This document shows, one piece after another, positions 1-7,163 of a stretch of DNA of 64,000 nucleotides. Source of the stretch: Alkaliphilus transvaalensis ATCC 700919. GTDB lineage: Bacteria; Bacillota; Clostridia; Peptostreptococcales; Natronincolaceae. Position 1 is the first letter of the stretch. Every line of letters begins with the position of its first letter. A model generated the notes under the pieces. It saw only the letters and a list, made by a program, of their open reading frames with translations, was not told where the DNA came from and did not search any database. The stretch covers positions 186,001-250,000 of the forward strand of contig NZ_JHYF01000009.1 in the NCBI RefSeq assembly GCF_000621485.1, read 5' to 3'. The translations under genes were made by a program, and so were the position numbers.

Positions 1-786
1 ATTCGGCTGACGATGATATTCATTACCCCAATGCATGTAAAAGACAATTAATTCTGCCCCCTGCTCCTTCATCTGCTTCACACGTTCTTGTATACTAGCC
101 AAATCCTCCTCAAGTAGTTCATAGCTAAAGGTATCTATTAAGGGCTGTACATCTTTTGGTATGATCATGGCATTAATAGCCCTCTGTCCAGCCTGCATGG
201 GTGTTTCATAGGTATATGATGATAACCCAACTTTAATTCCTTTTACATCCATTACAACAAAGCTATCTTCTGTTATATCTTTCCTCGTTCCAAAGGTTTT
301 TAATCCTTCATCTCGTAATACATCTAAGGTTCTAATCATTCCTTCTTTCCCCGTGTCAAAGCTATGATTATTTGCTGTAGATACGGCGTGGAATCCTGCT
401 TTTTTTAGAGATTCTGCCAATTGGTCTGGTGTATTAAACATTGGATAACTAGAAAACCCCCTGACTTCCCCTCCAAAGGTTGTTTCTAAGTTTCCCAACA
501 TTAGATCTGCCTCTTGAAAATAGGGTGAAATATATTTAAAATTATTATCAAAATTATAGGTTTTACTAGCCGAATCATACTGGGCCCTTAATTGAGGCCC
601 ATGAACCATAATATCCCCAACGCCACTAATCTGAATTTCGACAAATTCAGGTAAAATTTCTTCTATCACTTCATCTTCAATAGGGTTTTCATCCTCTGGA
701 TTGATCACGACTTCTAAATTAGAGGTGCATCCTATTAAAACTAAGTTAATACAGATGATCCCTATTAAAAATATTTTCCTTGTCAT
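1..786 (-). CDS. CapA-family (PGA_cap) lipoprotein, partial
   Basis: The reading frame runs off the left edge of the window; 262 codons are visible from ATG at 786. Residues 1-20 form a lipoprotein signal peptide ending in a VLIGC lipobox, so the protein should be anchored on the outer face of the membrane. An acidic linker (about residues 21-45) leads into a metallophosphatase-like fold: GVGDIMVHG, LGNLETTFGG and ANNHSFDTGKEG are the usual metal-site blocks of CapA/PgsA proteins, and an MHWGNEYH block lies near the edge. The family is linked to poly-gamma-glutamate or capsule synthesis, but many clostridial members sit alone like this one and their substrate is unknown. The family assignment is firm and the capsule role is not. 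A GGAGGGGG ribosome site precedes the start. Confidence 0.88.
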   Translation of the reverse strand, partial: MTRKIFLIGIICINLVLIGCTSNLEVVINPEDENPIEDEVIEEILPEFVEIQISGVGDIMVHGPQLRAQYDSASKTYNFDNNFKYISPYFQEADLMLGNLETTFGGEVRGFSSYPMFNTPDQLAESLKKAGFHAVSTANNHSFDTGKEGMIRTLDVLRDEGLKTFGTRKDITEDSFVVMDVKGIKVGLSSYTYETPMQAGQRAINAMIIPKDVQPLIDTFSYELLEEDLASIQERVKQMKEQGAELIVFYMHWGNEYHRQPN

Positions 787-900
787 ATTCCCCCTCCTTT
801 AAATAATTAAGAATTTTTTTACTTATAAATAATTTCCTTTTGAATATAACAACCTTTAATACATTACTTACCCCACACTAAGCAGTTAATTTTTCATTTT

Positions 901-940
901 GCATTAATATAAATCTACATTTAATTATACAATTTTCTCA
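901..940 (+). repeat. Short dispersed intergenic repeat, copy 1
   Basis: Begins GCATTAATATAAATCTA and ends CAATTTTCTCA. It resembles 1039-1079 and 63658-63695, all in non-coding DNA. The copies are only loosely similar and AT-rich, so chance or low complexity cannot be excluded. Confidence 0.35.
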
Positions 941-1038
941 TATAAGATAATTATAACATAAAGAAAAGGTAATTTTTCTGTATCCTAAATACATTACCCT
1001 TTAGACATTAAGAAGCAATATTTTTATTTTTTTATTTA

Positions 1039-1079
1039 GCATTAATAGAAATCTAATATTGATGATGCAATTTCCTCCC
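1039..1079 (+). repeat. Short dispersed intergenic repeat, copy 2
   Basis: Begins GCATTAATAGAAATCTA and ends GCAATTTCCTCC, matching copy 1 (901-940) in order and spacing of its blocks. It lies just before the terminator of the next gene. Confidence 0.35.
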
Positions 1080-1082
1080 AAT

Positions 1083-1111
1083 AAAAAAATTCCTATCATA
1101 AGGAATTTTTT
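1083..1111 (-). terminator. Rho-independent terminator of the TerB-like gene
   Basis: A perfect 10-bp stem, AAAAATTCCT/AGGAATTTTT (1085-1094 with 1101-1110), has U-runs on both strands. It lies about 95 bases past the stop of the minus-strand gene at 1205-2065. Confidence 0.75.
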
Positions 1112-1204
1112 ATAGTAAGAGAAGGCTCATATTTTTAAATAACAACCATTTTTGATATACTTCCTATTTATTCAGATAAAAGGTTATTCTCTTGATATTC
1201 CTAA

Positions 1205-2065
1205 TTAAATGATCCGTGGTTTAGTATTGGACATAAAAGCTAAAGTTTTACTTAATAAACAATTAAGGTCTTCATGATGGATTTCTATATCTCTTTTTAA
1301 ATATTGAATAGCCCGTTGATGGATTGTACTCATTTTTTCGTGAATAAGTTCCTTTAGCTCCCTTTCATCATCTCTATTAAAACTAAGTCCCCATTTCACT
1401 AGATGATATGTACTAAAGGCACCGAGAATAATTAAACCTAAGCCAACTGCAGAAGAATATTTCTTTGTATACCTTTTTCCTCCGATTTGCTCTAATCCCA
1501 ATAGGGTGCCTAAAGGTCCAAAGCCTCTAATTTGTCCGCCAAAATAAATCGCTGCCAGAGGAATCCCTAAAGCTAATGCCTTTGAGATCGTTTCATCAAC
1601 TATTTGATTAGAAAGCTTATTCTCAACAAATCCTTCCTCTAGGGTTTGATCCTGTTGATATTCTTCCTTTAAAAACTGTTTTTGTTCTTCTGTAATCTCA
1701 AGAATTTCTTCGATCTCCTTTAATAACTCCTTTTCTTCAGGCATTTGAACATAATCTGCCCCCACTATAATTATCAGGTCCTTTATTAAGGAAAATCTTA
1801 ATATATTCTTTTCTTGATGATTTAAATTCTGTAGCATTTCTTGGCATAGTTCTTTAACTTCTCCAGTAGGTTCGACAAGAAAATTTAGAATAGCTTCCCG
1901 AGTATTCGTAGCAACTCTAATATTTGCCATTAATCGATAGAGTTCAGCCAATTTCAGTTGATTGATTGGCTGGTCTTTCCCAACCATTAAAGCTAACAGT
2001 TTGCAGTAGGGTAATTTATTTTCAACTGGCATTTTATCTATCGGTCGTACTTTTTCCTTCTCCAT
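1205..2065 (-). CDS. TerB-like domain membrane-associated protein, unknown function
   Basis: 286 aa; the start is set by GGAGGTGAACAAAAG before ATG at 2065. Residues about 15-145 are all helical with two acidic helix blocks (around ALMVGKDQPINQLKLAELY and SLIKDLIIIVGADYVQMPEE), which resembles the TerB/DjlA-type tellurite-resistance fold. Residues about 165-230 contain a Gly-rich hydrophobic stretch and one clear membrane segment (SAVGLGLIILGAFSTYHLVK). The C-terminal 60 residues are charged and probably cytosolic. The gene sits 27 bases behind the four-helix membrane protein at 2093-2461 and is probably cotranscribed with it. The TerB call rests on pattern only and no metal ligands are certain. 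Function unknown. Confidence 0.7.
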   Translation of the reverse strand: MEKEKVRPIDKMPVENKLPYCKLLALMVGKDQPINQLKLAELYRLMANIRVATNTREAILNFLVEPTGEVKELCQEMLQNLNHQEKNILRFSLIKDLIIIVGADYVQMPEEKELLKEIEEILEITEEQKQFLKEEYQQDQTLEEGFVENKLSNQIVDETISKALALGIPLAAIYFGGQIRGFGPLGTLLGLEQIGGKRYTKKYSSAVGLGLIILGAFSTYHLVKWGLSFNRDDERELKELIHEKMSTIHQRAIQYLKRDIEIHHEDLNCLLSKTLAFMSNTKPRII

Positions 2066-2092
2066 CTTTTGTTCACCTCCAATGATTTTAAT

Positions 2093-2461
2093 TTATATTA
2101 AACTTCTCCAAAACAAATGTAATATTAAAAAAACAACTAAAAGGAAACCCAGTCCTTTGTGAATATCCCTCCACCTTCTTCTAAGCTGCTTGACCTTTGG
2201 TCCAATTATTGCGATTAAAGCCAACAATACTAAATTAATTACAATTAAACTACCAGTATGAAGCTTAATGGTTCCTAATGCTAAATAACCATGAAGTAGC
2301 CCGATAATTATAATTAGTATTCCCATAATTGGATGTATTGCTCGCATTTTTTGATAACATTTTCTAGCTTTAATATTCTTTGTCCCTAGTTTCTTTAAGG
2401 GACTAATAGAAGCCATAATTAATATTAACAGTAAATTCAACCAACCCATTACATCTACCAT
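2093..2461 (-). CDS. Four-helix cytochrome-b-like membrane protein
   Basis: 122 aa; RBS GGGGGAAGAGAA precedes the ATG. Four hydrophobic helices are visible (about 5-20, 42-60, 72-88, 104-121). Histidines recur in helix-flanking positions: RAIHPIMG, GLLHGYLALG, KLHTGS, DIHKGLG and LILHLFW. This spacing resembles haem-binding membrane proteins of the cytochrome b561/ferric-reductase type, and a haem b role in membrane electron transfer is a reasonable inference, but no family is recognised with certainty. First gene of a likely two-gene unit with the TerB-like gene. It lies next to the FMN-binding lipoprotein gene, transcribed divergently, which makes a shared extracellular electron-transfer role conceivable. 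Confidence 0.72.
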   Translation of the reverse strand: MVDVMGWLNLLLILIMASISPLKKLGTKNIKARKCYQKMRAIHPIMGILIIIIGLLHGYLALGTIKLHTGSLIVINLVLLALIAIIGPKVKQLRRRWRDIHKGLGFLLVVFLILHLFWRSLI

Positions 2462-2680
2462 TTCTCTTCCCCCTTTAAATTTTTACCTGTAAATATATTT
2501 ATTAAAGGAAGTTGAAGTAAATGCGATGAATTTACATCTATTATAGCAAATTAATCATATTCTAACTACATTTACCTTAAATTATATTACTTTAAGACTA
2601 AAACAACAACTTATCTTACCTTTACTTTAGATAAACTGATTATAGTAATCAATAAAAGATATTGTTAAATATTAAATATT

Positions 2681-2711
2681 ACTTGAAAACCTTTTCAAGT
2701 TTAGATAAAAT
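2681..2711 (+). promoter_or_regulatory. Promoter and overlapping palindromic operator of FMN lipoprotein gene
   Basis: A sigma-A-type promoter is visible: TTGAAA (2683-2688), a 17-base spacer, then TAAAAT (2706-2711), about 44 bases before the start. The -35 box is inside a perfect inverted repeat, ACTTGAAAACCTTTTCAAGT (2681-2700, 9-bp arms, 2-base centre), well placed for repressor binding. The regulator is unknown. Confidence 0.65.
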
Positions 2712-2754
2712 AAACAAGGACAATTTCCAAATACATAATGAAGAGGTGGACATG

Positions 2755-3534
2755 ATGAAAAAATTAATTGCTTTAGGTACTATGTTTGCACTTGTTGCGG
2801 CAGTTGCAGTTGGATGTCAACAGGCTACTACTGGGACTGAAGATCAAAATGATAATAATCCTGTTGTACAAGGAATCTATGAAAACGGTACCCATGCCGC
2901 AGAGTTAGATGCAGATGAAAGAGGCTGGAAGGCAGCTGTTGAAATCGTAGTAGAAAATGGTAACATTATTTCTGTTGATTTCGATGAGTACAACGAAGAA
3001 GGTGCACGTAAGTCTGAAGATGAAGCTTATGCTGAAAGAATGGAACCAGCAGCAGGAATTACTCCAGCCGCAGCTTATGAGTTCTTACAAGAGTCTCTTT
3101 TAGACACTCAAGACATTACCACAATTGATGCAGCAACAGGAGCAACTTCTAGTACAGAGAAGTTCCAAAAAGTTGTTAAAATGGCACTAGGTTTAGAAAT
3201 AGCTCAAGAGGGTTTAACTGACGGTGTATTTACTGCTGAAACAGAAGCTGATGAAAGAGGTTGGAAGGCAGTACTTGAAATTACAGTAGAAAATGGACAA
3301 ATTGTTGCAGTTGACTTTGATGAAGTAAACGAAGAAGATGCACGTAAATCAGAAGATGAGGCTTATGCTGAAAGAATGTCTGCAGCAACAGATATTACTC
3401 CTGCTGAAGCATACGAAGCTTTAGAGCAAGCCCTTTTAGATAACCAAGACATTGAAGCTGTTGAAACTGTTACTGGTGCAACTTCTAGTACAGAAAAGTT
3501 CCAAAAACTTGTTAAAGAGGCTTTAGGATTATAA
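2755..3534 (+). CDS. Lipoprotein with two tandem FMN-binding domains (PplA-like)
   Basis: 259 aa from ATG 2755, chosen because AGAGGTGG ends five bases before it; a longer frame reaches upstream to 2662 but would swallow the promoter and signal peptide. Residues 1-20 are a lipoprotein signal peptide with AVAVGC, Cys21 being the lipidated residue. Two FMN_bind-type repeats follow (about 39-147 and 154-259). Each carries an ADERGWKA block, a KSEDEAYAERM block and a terminal TGATSSTEKFQK block. DAATGAT (125-131) and ETVTGAT (237-243) fit the ApbE flavinylation motif, giving Thr131 and Thr243 as candidate FMN-bearing residues; the second site has E in place of D. Similar two-domain lipoproteins (Listeria PplA) pass electrons to extracellular acceptors. 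No ApbE or Ndh2-type partner is in this window. Confidence 0.87.
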   Translation: MKKLIALGTMFALVAAVAVGCQQATTGTEDQNDNNPVVQGIYENGTHAAELDADERGWKAAVEIVVENGNIISVDFDEYNEEGARKSEDEAYAERMEPAAGITPAAAYEFLQESLLDTQDITTIDAATGATSSTEKFQKVVKMALGLEIAQEGLTDGVFTAETEADERGWKAVLEITVENGQIVAVDFDEVNEEDARKSEDEAYAERMSAATDITPAEAYEALEQALLDNQDIEAVETVTGATSSTEKFQKLVKEALGL

Positions 3535-3556
3535 TTTAAGTCTTACAACAATAAAT

Positions 3557-3596
3557 AAACCCTATAGATGGTTATCCTAAACCTCTATAGGGTTTT
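3557..3596. terminator. Bidirectional terminator between FMN lipoprotein and pcp
   Basis: A 12-bp stem, AAACCCTATAGA/TCTATAGGGTTT (3557-3568 with 3584-3595), is followed by T-rich sequence on either strand. It separates the plus-strand lipoprotein gene from the convergent pcp. Confidence 0.85.
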
Positions 3597-3639
3597 ACTA
3601 TTGGCATTCAAAATTTCATCTTTTCATCAAGTGTTTTTA

Positions 3640-4281
3640 TTAATAAATACTGCCTCCTGTTACCTTAATATCTTCTTGATTTATGTTTATAGCCTCTATT
3701 GCGGCTATTATCCCCTTAGATATATCTTGAAGATCCATAGCAGCTACATTCACCTTATCAATAACTTGTTCATGAATAAAAGGGATATGAATGAAACCGC
3801 CTATTTGCTTAGAATTTTTTTGATTAATATAGTAAAGTAAGCCATACATTAAATGATTGCAGACATAGGTTCCTGCACTATTTGAGACCATTGCTTCTAA
3901 CCCTTTCTTTCTTATGGCTTCTACCATCGATTTAATTGGTAGATTGCTAAAATATGCATTTTCTCCATCGGCAAATATTTTCTCATCAATTGGTTGATAG
4001 CCTTCATTATCGGGTATTCTAGCATCGTCAATATTAATTGCCACCCTTTCCAGGGTTATTTCCCTTCTACCACCAGCTTGTCCGATACATAAAATTACAT
4101 CTGGTTTTTCATCATCAAGCACTTGGAATAATGTTGTAAGGGATCTTCTGAAAACTGTTGGGATTTCCTTTGTCACCACTTCAAAATTAGATATCCGGTT
4201 AGGCAATAACTTAAGCACCTCTGACGATGGATTAATTTTTTCCCCACCAAAGGCTTCAAATCCTGTCACTAATATTTTCAT
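3640..4281 (-). CDS. pcp: Pyrrolidone-carboxylate peptidase
   Basis: 213 aa, the usual family length. This cytosolic cysteine peptidase (family C15) removes N-terminal pyroglutamate from peptides. The N-terminus KILVTGFEAFGGEKINPS is the family signature. The catalytic triad is visible as Glu in TLERVAIN, Cys in SAGTYVCNHLMYG and His in GGFIHIPFIHEQ. The start at 4281 follows AAGGAGGGGCGTAATAGAG. The HAD phosphatase gene lies 78 bases upstream on the same strand, so the two may share a transcript. Peptide salvage is the expected role. Confidence 0.96.
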   Translation of the reverse strand: MKILVTGFEAFGGEKINPSSEVLKLLPNRISNFEVVTKEIPTVFRRSLTTLFQVLDDEKPDVILCIGQAGGRREITLERVAINIDDARIPDNEGYQPIDEKIFADGENAYFSNLPIKSMVEAIRKKGLEAMVSNSAGTYVCNHLMYGLLYYINQKNSKQIGGFIHIPFIHEQVIDKVNVAAMDLQDISKGIIAAIEAININQEDIKVTGGSIY

Positions 4282-4359
4282 CTCTATTACGCCCCTCCTT
4301 AGTATTATATTCCTTCATCTCGAACTTCCTTCATTTACTTTTATCCTAGTATAAATGGT

Positions 4360-5247
4360 CTATTCGTTATTAAGGCTTGTTCCCCCTTGAATTTTCCCAT
4401 TATAAAGAGATTCTAACAGATAGCTTATTCCATCATCTTCATTACTTTTTGTCACCCAATTGGCAGTTTTCAACACTTCTTCTTCTCCGTTTCCCATGGC
4501 AATCCCTAATCCCGCATATTGAATCATCGATAAGTCATTATGATTATCCCCAACAGCAACTACTTCTTCTTGCTTTATCCCCATTTCATCAACAATTTTC
4601 TTTAGGGCTACCCCCTTTGTCGCATAGGTATCCAAAATTTCTATATTATGCCTTTCAGAACTGGTGATATGAATGTCCTTAATTTGCTGTAGCTTTTTCG
4701 TAACGCTTTCTAGTTTTTTTAGATCCTTAGTATAGACGAAAATACTAGAAAGGGCTCCTCCTTTTTCAAGGTACTTATACATATTCACCTTTCGATGGGT
4801 TCCAGAAAATAATATTTGATAGAGGGTTTCTGCCCAACTTTTAATAAAGGAACCTTCTTTTTTTCTAACAAACCTTTGAAAAATCTCAATTCGTTCCCAA
4901 TAGGATTTAATAAAGGCATAGTGGGGATCAGTAGCATGATAGTAGATTCCTGCTTGGTCTAAAATCTGAAGGACTTCCTTACAAGGCTCTTTTTTTAGAT
5001 TTATTACTTCTACCACTTCATTACTTTTATTTCTTATTACAGCACCATTATTGGTAACGACCCAACAGGGAAATCCGATTTGACTTAAGTAGGGCTTTAA
5101 TGTTCCTAAGGGTCTACCAGTACAAATAATAATTTCCATCCCTCTTTCCTTTGCCTTCCTTAGACTTACTATATCTCTATTAGAAATACGCTTATTATTT
5201 TTTAGTAGTGTTCCGTCCATGTCAGTGGCTAAAACCTTATATTTCAT
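4360..5247 (-). CDS. Cof-type HAD-superfamily phosphatase
   Basis: 295 aa. Motif I is ATDMDGTLL (residues 6-14) with both catalytic aspartates; ICTGRP matches motif II (Thr in place), KKIVDEMG supplies the motif III lysine and VAVGDNHNDLSMI is motif IV. The C2-type cap between motifs II and III places it in the Cof/YidA group, cytosolic phosphatases of sugar phosphates, pyridoxal phosphate or flavin mononucleotide. The exact substrate cannot be read from sequence. RBS AAAGGAGAG precedes the ATG. Upstream of pcp on the same strand. Confidence 0.92.
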   Translation of the reverse strand: MKYKVLATDMDGTLLKNNKRISNRDIVSLRKAKERGMEIIICTGRPLGTLKPYLSQIGFPCWVVTNNGAVIRNKSNEVVEVINLKKEPCKEVLQILDQAGIYYHATDPHYAFIKSYWERIEIFQRFVRKKEGSFIKSWAETLYQILFSGTHRKVNMYKYLEKGGALSSIFVYTKDLKKLESVTKKLQQIKDIHITSSERHNIEILDTYATKGVALKKIVDEMGIKQEEVVAVGDNHNDLSMIQYAGLGIAMGNGEEEVLKTANWVTKSNEDDGISYLLESLYNGKIQGGTSLNNE

Positions 5248-5423
5248 CCGATTCTCTCCTTTATATTCTTCTGTCTCTATTATAACGTCTATTGACCAAA
5301 GAACAAACCCTTCCTTATAGAACTTTTATAAGTTTAATTTACAATTTAAGTTTGTCTACAATTTACTTCTTAAAGTAAGGAGATGTTTAACTCACTTTTA
5401 TTTGGGCAAATATTGTATATCAC

Positions 5424-5452
5424 TTGATAGTTTTTAGAATCTCTAGTAAGAT
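5424..5452 (+). promoter_or_regulatory. Ferritin promoter
   Basis: TTGATA (5424-5429), a 17-base spacer and TAAGAT (5447-5452) match a sigma-A promoter about 80 bases before the ferritin start. No clear Fur or PerR box was identified nearby. Confidence 0.55.
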
Positions 5453-5532
5453 GAGTCATAGGATACTCTTTAAGGTATTCTAGTCTATTTTTTAGTTATA
5501 CTACTATCATACATATTAAAAGGAGGAATAAC

Positions 5533-6042
5533 ATGTTATCTCAAAAACTATTAGATGAAATGAACAAGCAGGTTAAGTATGAATTTGAGTCTGCAAATTA
5601 TTATCTAGCAATGGCAGCTTATTGCAAGTCTGAGGATTTAGATGGTTTTGCTAACTTTTTTACAGTTCAGGCAGAAGAAGAAAGATTCCATGCTATGAAG
5701 TTATTTAACTTCATTAACGAGTTAGGTGGAAGAGCTATGATTTACGGCTATGAAGACCCTAAAAATGACTTTAGCTCCCTTGAAGAAGTCTTTACAGCCG
5801 CATTGAAACATGAACAATTTGTAACTGATCGTTTCAATCACTTAATGGATATCGCTATCAATGAAAAGAACTATGCCTGTGTAAGCTTCTTCAATTGGTT
5901 TGTTGATGAGCAAGTTGAAGAAATGGCCATGATGTCTGGTTTGGTTAGCCGTATTAAGCGTATTGGCGAAAATAGTCATGCTGTTTATATGTTAGATACT
6001 GAATTAGCAGCTAGGACCTTCACACCTCCAGCAGGTGAATAA
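5533..6042 (+). CDS. Non-haem ferritin
   Basis: 169 aa, typical bacterial FtnA length. It oxidises Fe(II) and stores ferric iron in a 24-subunit shell in the cytosol. Ferroxidase ligands are visible in the expected order: Glu in YEFESANYY, Glu and His in AEEERFHAMKL, Glu in LKHEQFVTD and the DEQVEE block. No haem-binding Met as in bacterioferritin was evident. A strong AGGAGG lies before ATG 5533 and a terminator follows the stop, so it is monocistronic. In an anaerobe, ferritin commonly supplies iron for Fe-S enzymes and limits oxidative damage. Confidence 0.96.
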   Translation: MLSQKLLDEMNKQVKYEFESANYYLAMAAYCKSEDLDGFANFFTVQAEEERFHAMKLFNFINELGGRAMIYGYEDPKNDFSSLEEVFTAALKHEQFVTDRFNHLMDIAINEKNYACVSFFNWFVDEQVEEMAMMSGLVSRIKRIGENSHAVYMLDTELAARTFTPPAGE

Positions 6043-6052
6043 CCTAAGTTTT

Positions 6053-6110
6053 AAAAAAGGTACTGTCTTAAAATGATTTTTACGATCATTAAAGGCAGCA
6101 CCTTTTTTTC
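6053..6110 (+). terminator. Ferritin terminator
   Basis: A long interrupted stem pairs AAAAAAGGT (6053-6061) with ACCTTTTTT (6100-6108), with inner pairs CTG/CAG and AATGAT/ATCATT, followed by Ts. Confidence 0.8.
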
Positions 6111-6201
6111 TATAGTTACATAATCTAGGGCTTTCAGGTCATAATCCAGATTTTTTCAACTAATACTCCTTTGTTTTAATAATATTTATTAAATTTTCAT
6201 C

Positions 6202-6229
6202 AAAAGAAAAAGGGCTTTCTAGCCCAAGG
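6202..6229 (-). terminator. Terminator of the DUF2935 gene
   Basis: On the minus strand GGGCTAGAAAGCCC is followed by TTTTTCTTTT, directly past the stop at 6244. Confidence 0.8.
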
Positions 6230-6243
6230 ATATATTGCTTAAA

Positions 6244-7053
6244 TTATTCTTCAGTTCTAGGTTTGGTTGGATCGCACTTCGGCTTTAATACCTCGGAAAC
6301 CATCGCCAGCTTGGTTAGATAGTAACACTCTTCTCTAGCCATATGATCTAACATTAAAGCCGATAAGGTACCTAAGACTTTTTTCTCCAACTGAAGACAT
6401 TCTAGCTCTCTTATGAAGGCTTTAAATAATTTAATTTCTTTTTCAACTTCTCCATTAAATCTTCTAAAAGCAGGAAAGTCTGTTACACTACTTCTCATAA
6501 ATCCACACATTTCAACTGCTTTAATGTAAAAATCTTCAAATCTGCTATTAAAACCTCTACTAATTTCTTTAAGTTTTTTTTCAACATCATCTAATGACAT
6601 GTCTATGGCAGCAGCGTGGCCCCCTGCATCTAATAGCCAGACTAAATGTTCATAGATGGCAGTAGTAACAGGTACCTGTTTCGATAATAGGAAACCTAAC
6701 ACAACAATATAGTCTTCTACTTCATTTACCATGTGATTAATGAAGGTTGGTGGAAGATCGATGTCAATTTCTTTTGTTAATTGCTTTTTAATAATATCTA
6801 ACTTAAATAATCTAATATCTTGAACATGGTTATAACCCTGCAGGGTTAGTTGGTAAACTTCTTCTTCTGTTAGGTCCTTTCTTGCTTCCATCAGTAGTTC
6901 ATCAAACACATTAATAAAGTAGCAGGCTCGATCTACCATTAATGTCTCCTTTGGGGATAGGGCACTTAATATCATTCTAGCATGGTCTCCTAATATTTGA
7001 TACCAGAAGCGATTTTCAAAAAGGGCTGCCCTACGATAGCAACTATAGTCCAC
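6244..7053 (-). CDS. DUF2935 protein (helical, ferritin-like fold)
   Basis: 269 aa, starting at GTG 7053 behind AAGGAGGGATCATT. Two similar all-helical halves are apparent. The first has FENRFWYQILGDHARMI and the second has LMLDHMAREECYYLTKL; both contain the E/H pairs (ExxFW...DHA, DHMxREE) typical of DUF2935, a Bacillus/Clostridium family that folds as helical bundles and may bind metal. The biochemical role is unknown. It lies convergent with ferritin, with a terminator on each side. Confidence 0.88.
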   Translation of the reverse strand: MDYSCYRRAALFENRFWYQILGDHARMILSALSPKETLMVDRACYFINVFDELLMEARKDLTEEEVYQLTLQGYNHVQDIRLFKLDIIKKQLTKEIDIDLPPTFINHMVNEVEDYIVVLGFLLSKQVPVTTAIYEHLVWLLDAGGHAAAIDMSLDDVEKKLKEISRGFNSRFEDFYIKAVEMCGFMRSSVTDFPAFRRFNGEVEKEIKLFKAFIRELECLQLEKKVLGTLSALMLDHMAREECYYLTKLAMVSEVLKPKCDPTKPRTEE

Positions 7054-7118
7054 AATGATCCCTCCTTATATTAAAGAATCTCACTTCATATATATGTCCT
7101 TTGATGGAATACTAGAAT

Positions 7119-7153
7119 AAAAAAAGTACCAATCCCTCATTAGATCAGTACTT
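7119..7153 (-). terminator. Terminator of DEAD-box helicase gene
   Basis: Minus strand AAAGTACTGATC pairs with GGATTGGTACTTT (some G-U pairs), followed by a run of Ts. It begins about 10 bases past the stop codon. Confidence 0.75.
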
Positions 7154-7163
7154 TAATTTCTTT

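Larger units (their letters stand above)
787..1204. other. Intergenic region with terminator and two short repeats
   Basis: This 418-base AT-rich gap contains no credible ORF. It holds the capA upstream region, two copies of a short dispersed sequence beginning GCATTAATA (901-940 and 1039-1079), and the terminator of the gene at 1205-2065. I could not fix a promoter for capA. Confidence 0.6.

Noticed and set aside
2662-2754. Longer N-terminus for the FMN lipoprotein
   Set aside because: It would contain the promoter and operator palindrome and hide the signal peptide; AGAGGTGG points to ATG 2755.
3568-3840. 90-residue plus-strand ORF after the FMN lipoprotein
   Set aside because: It begins inside the terminator, has no RBS and overlaps pcp, whose identity is certain.
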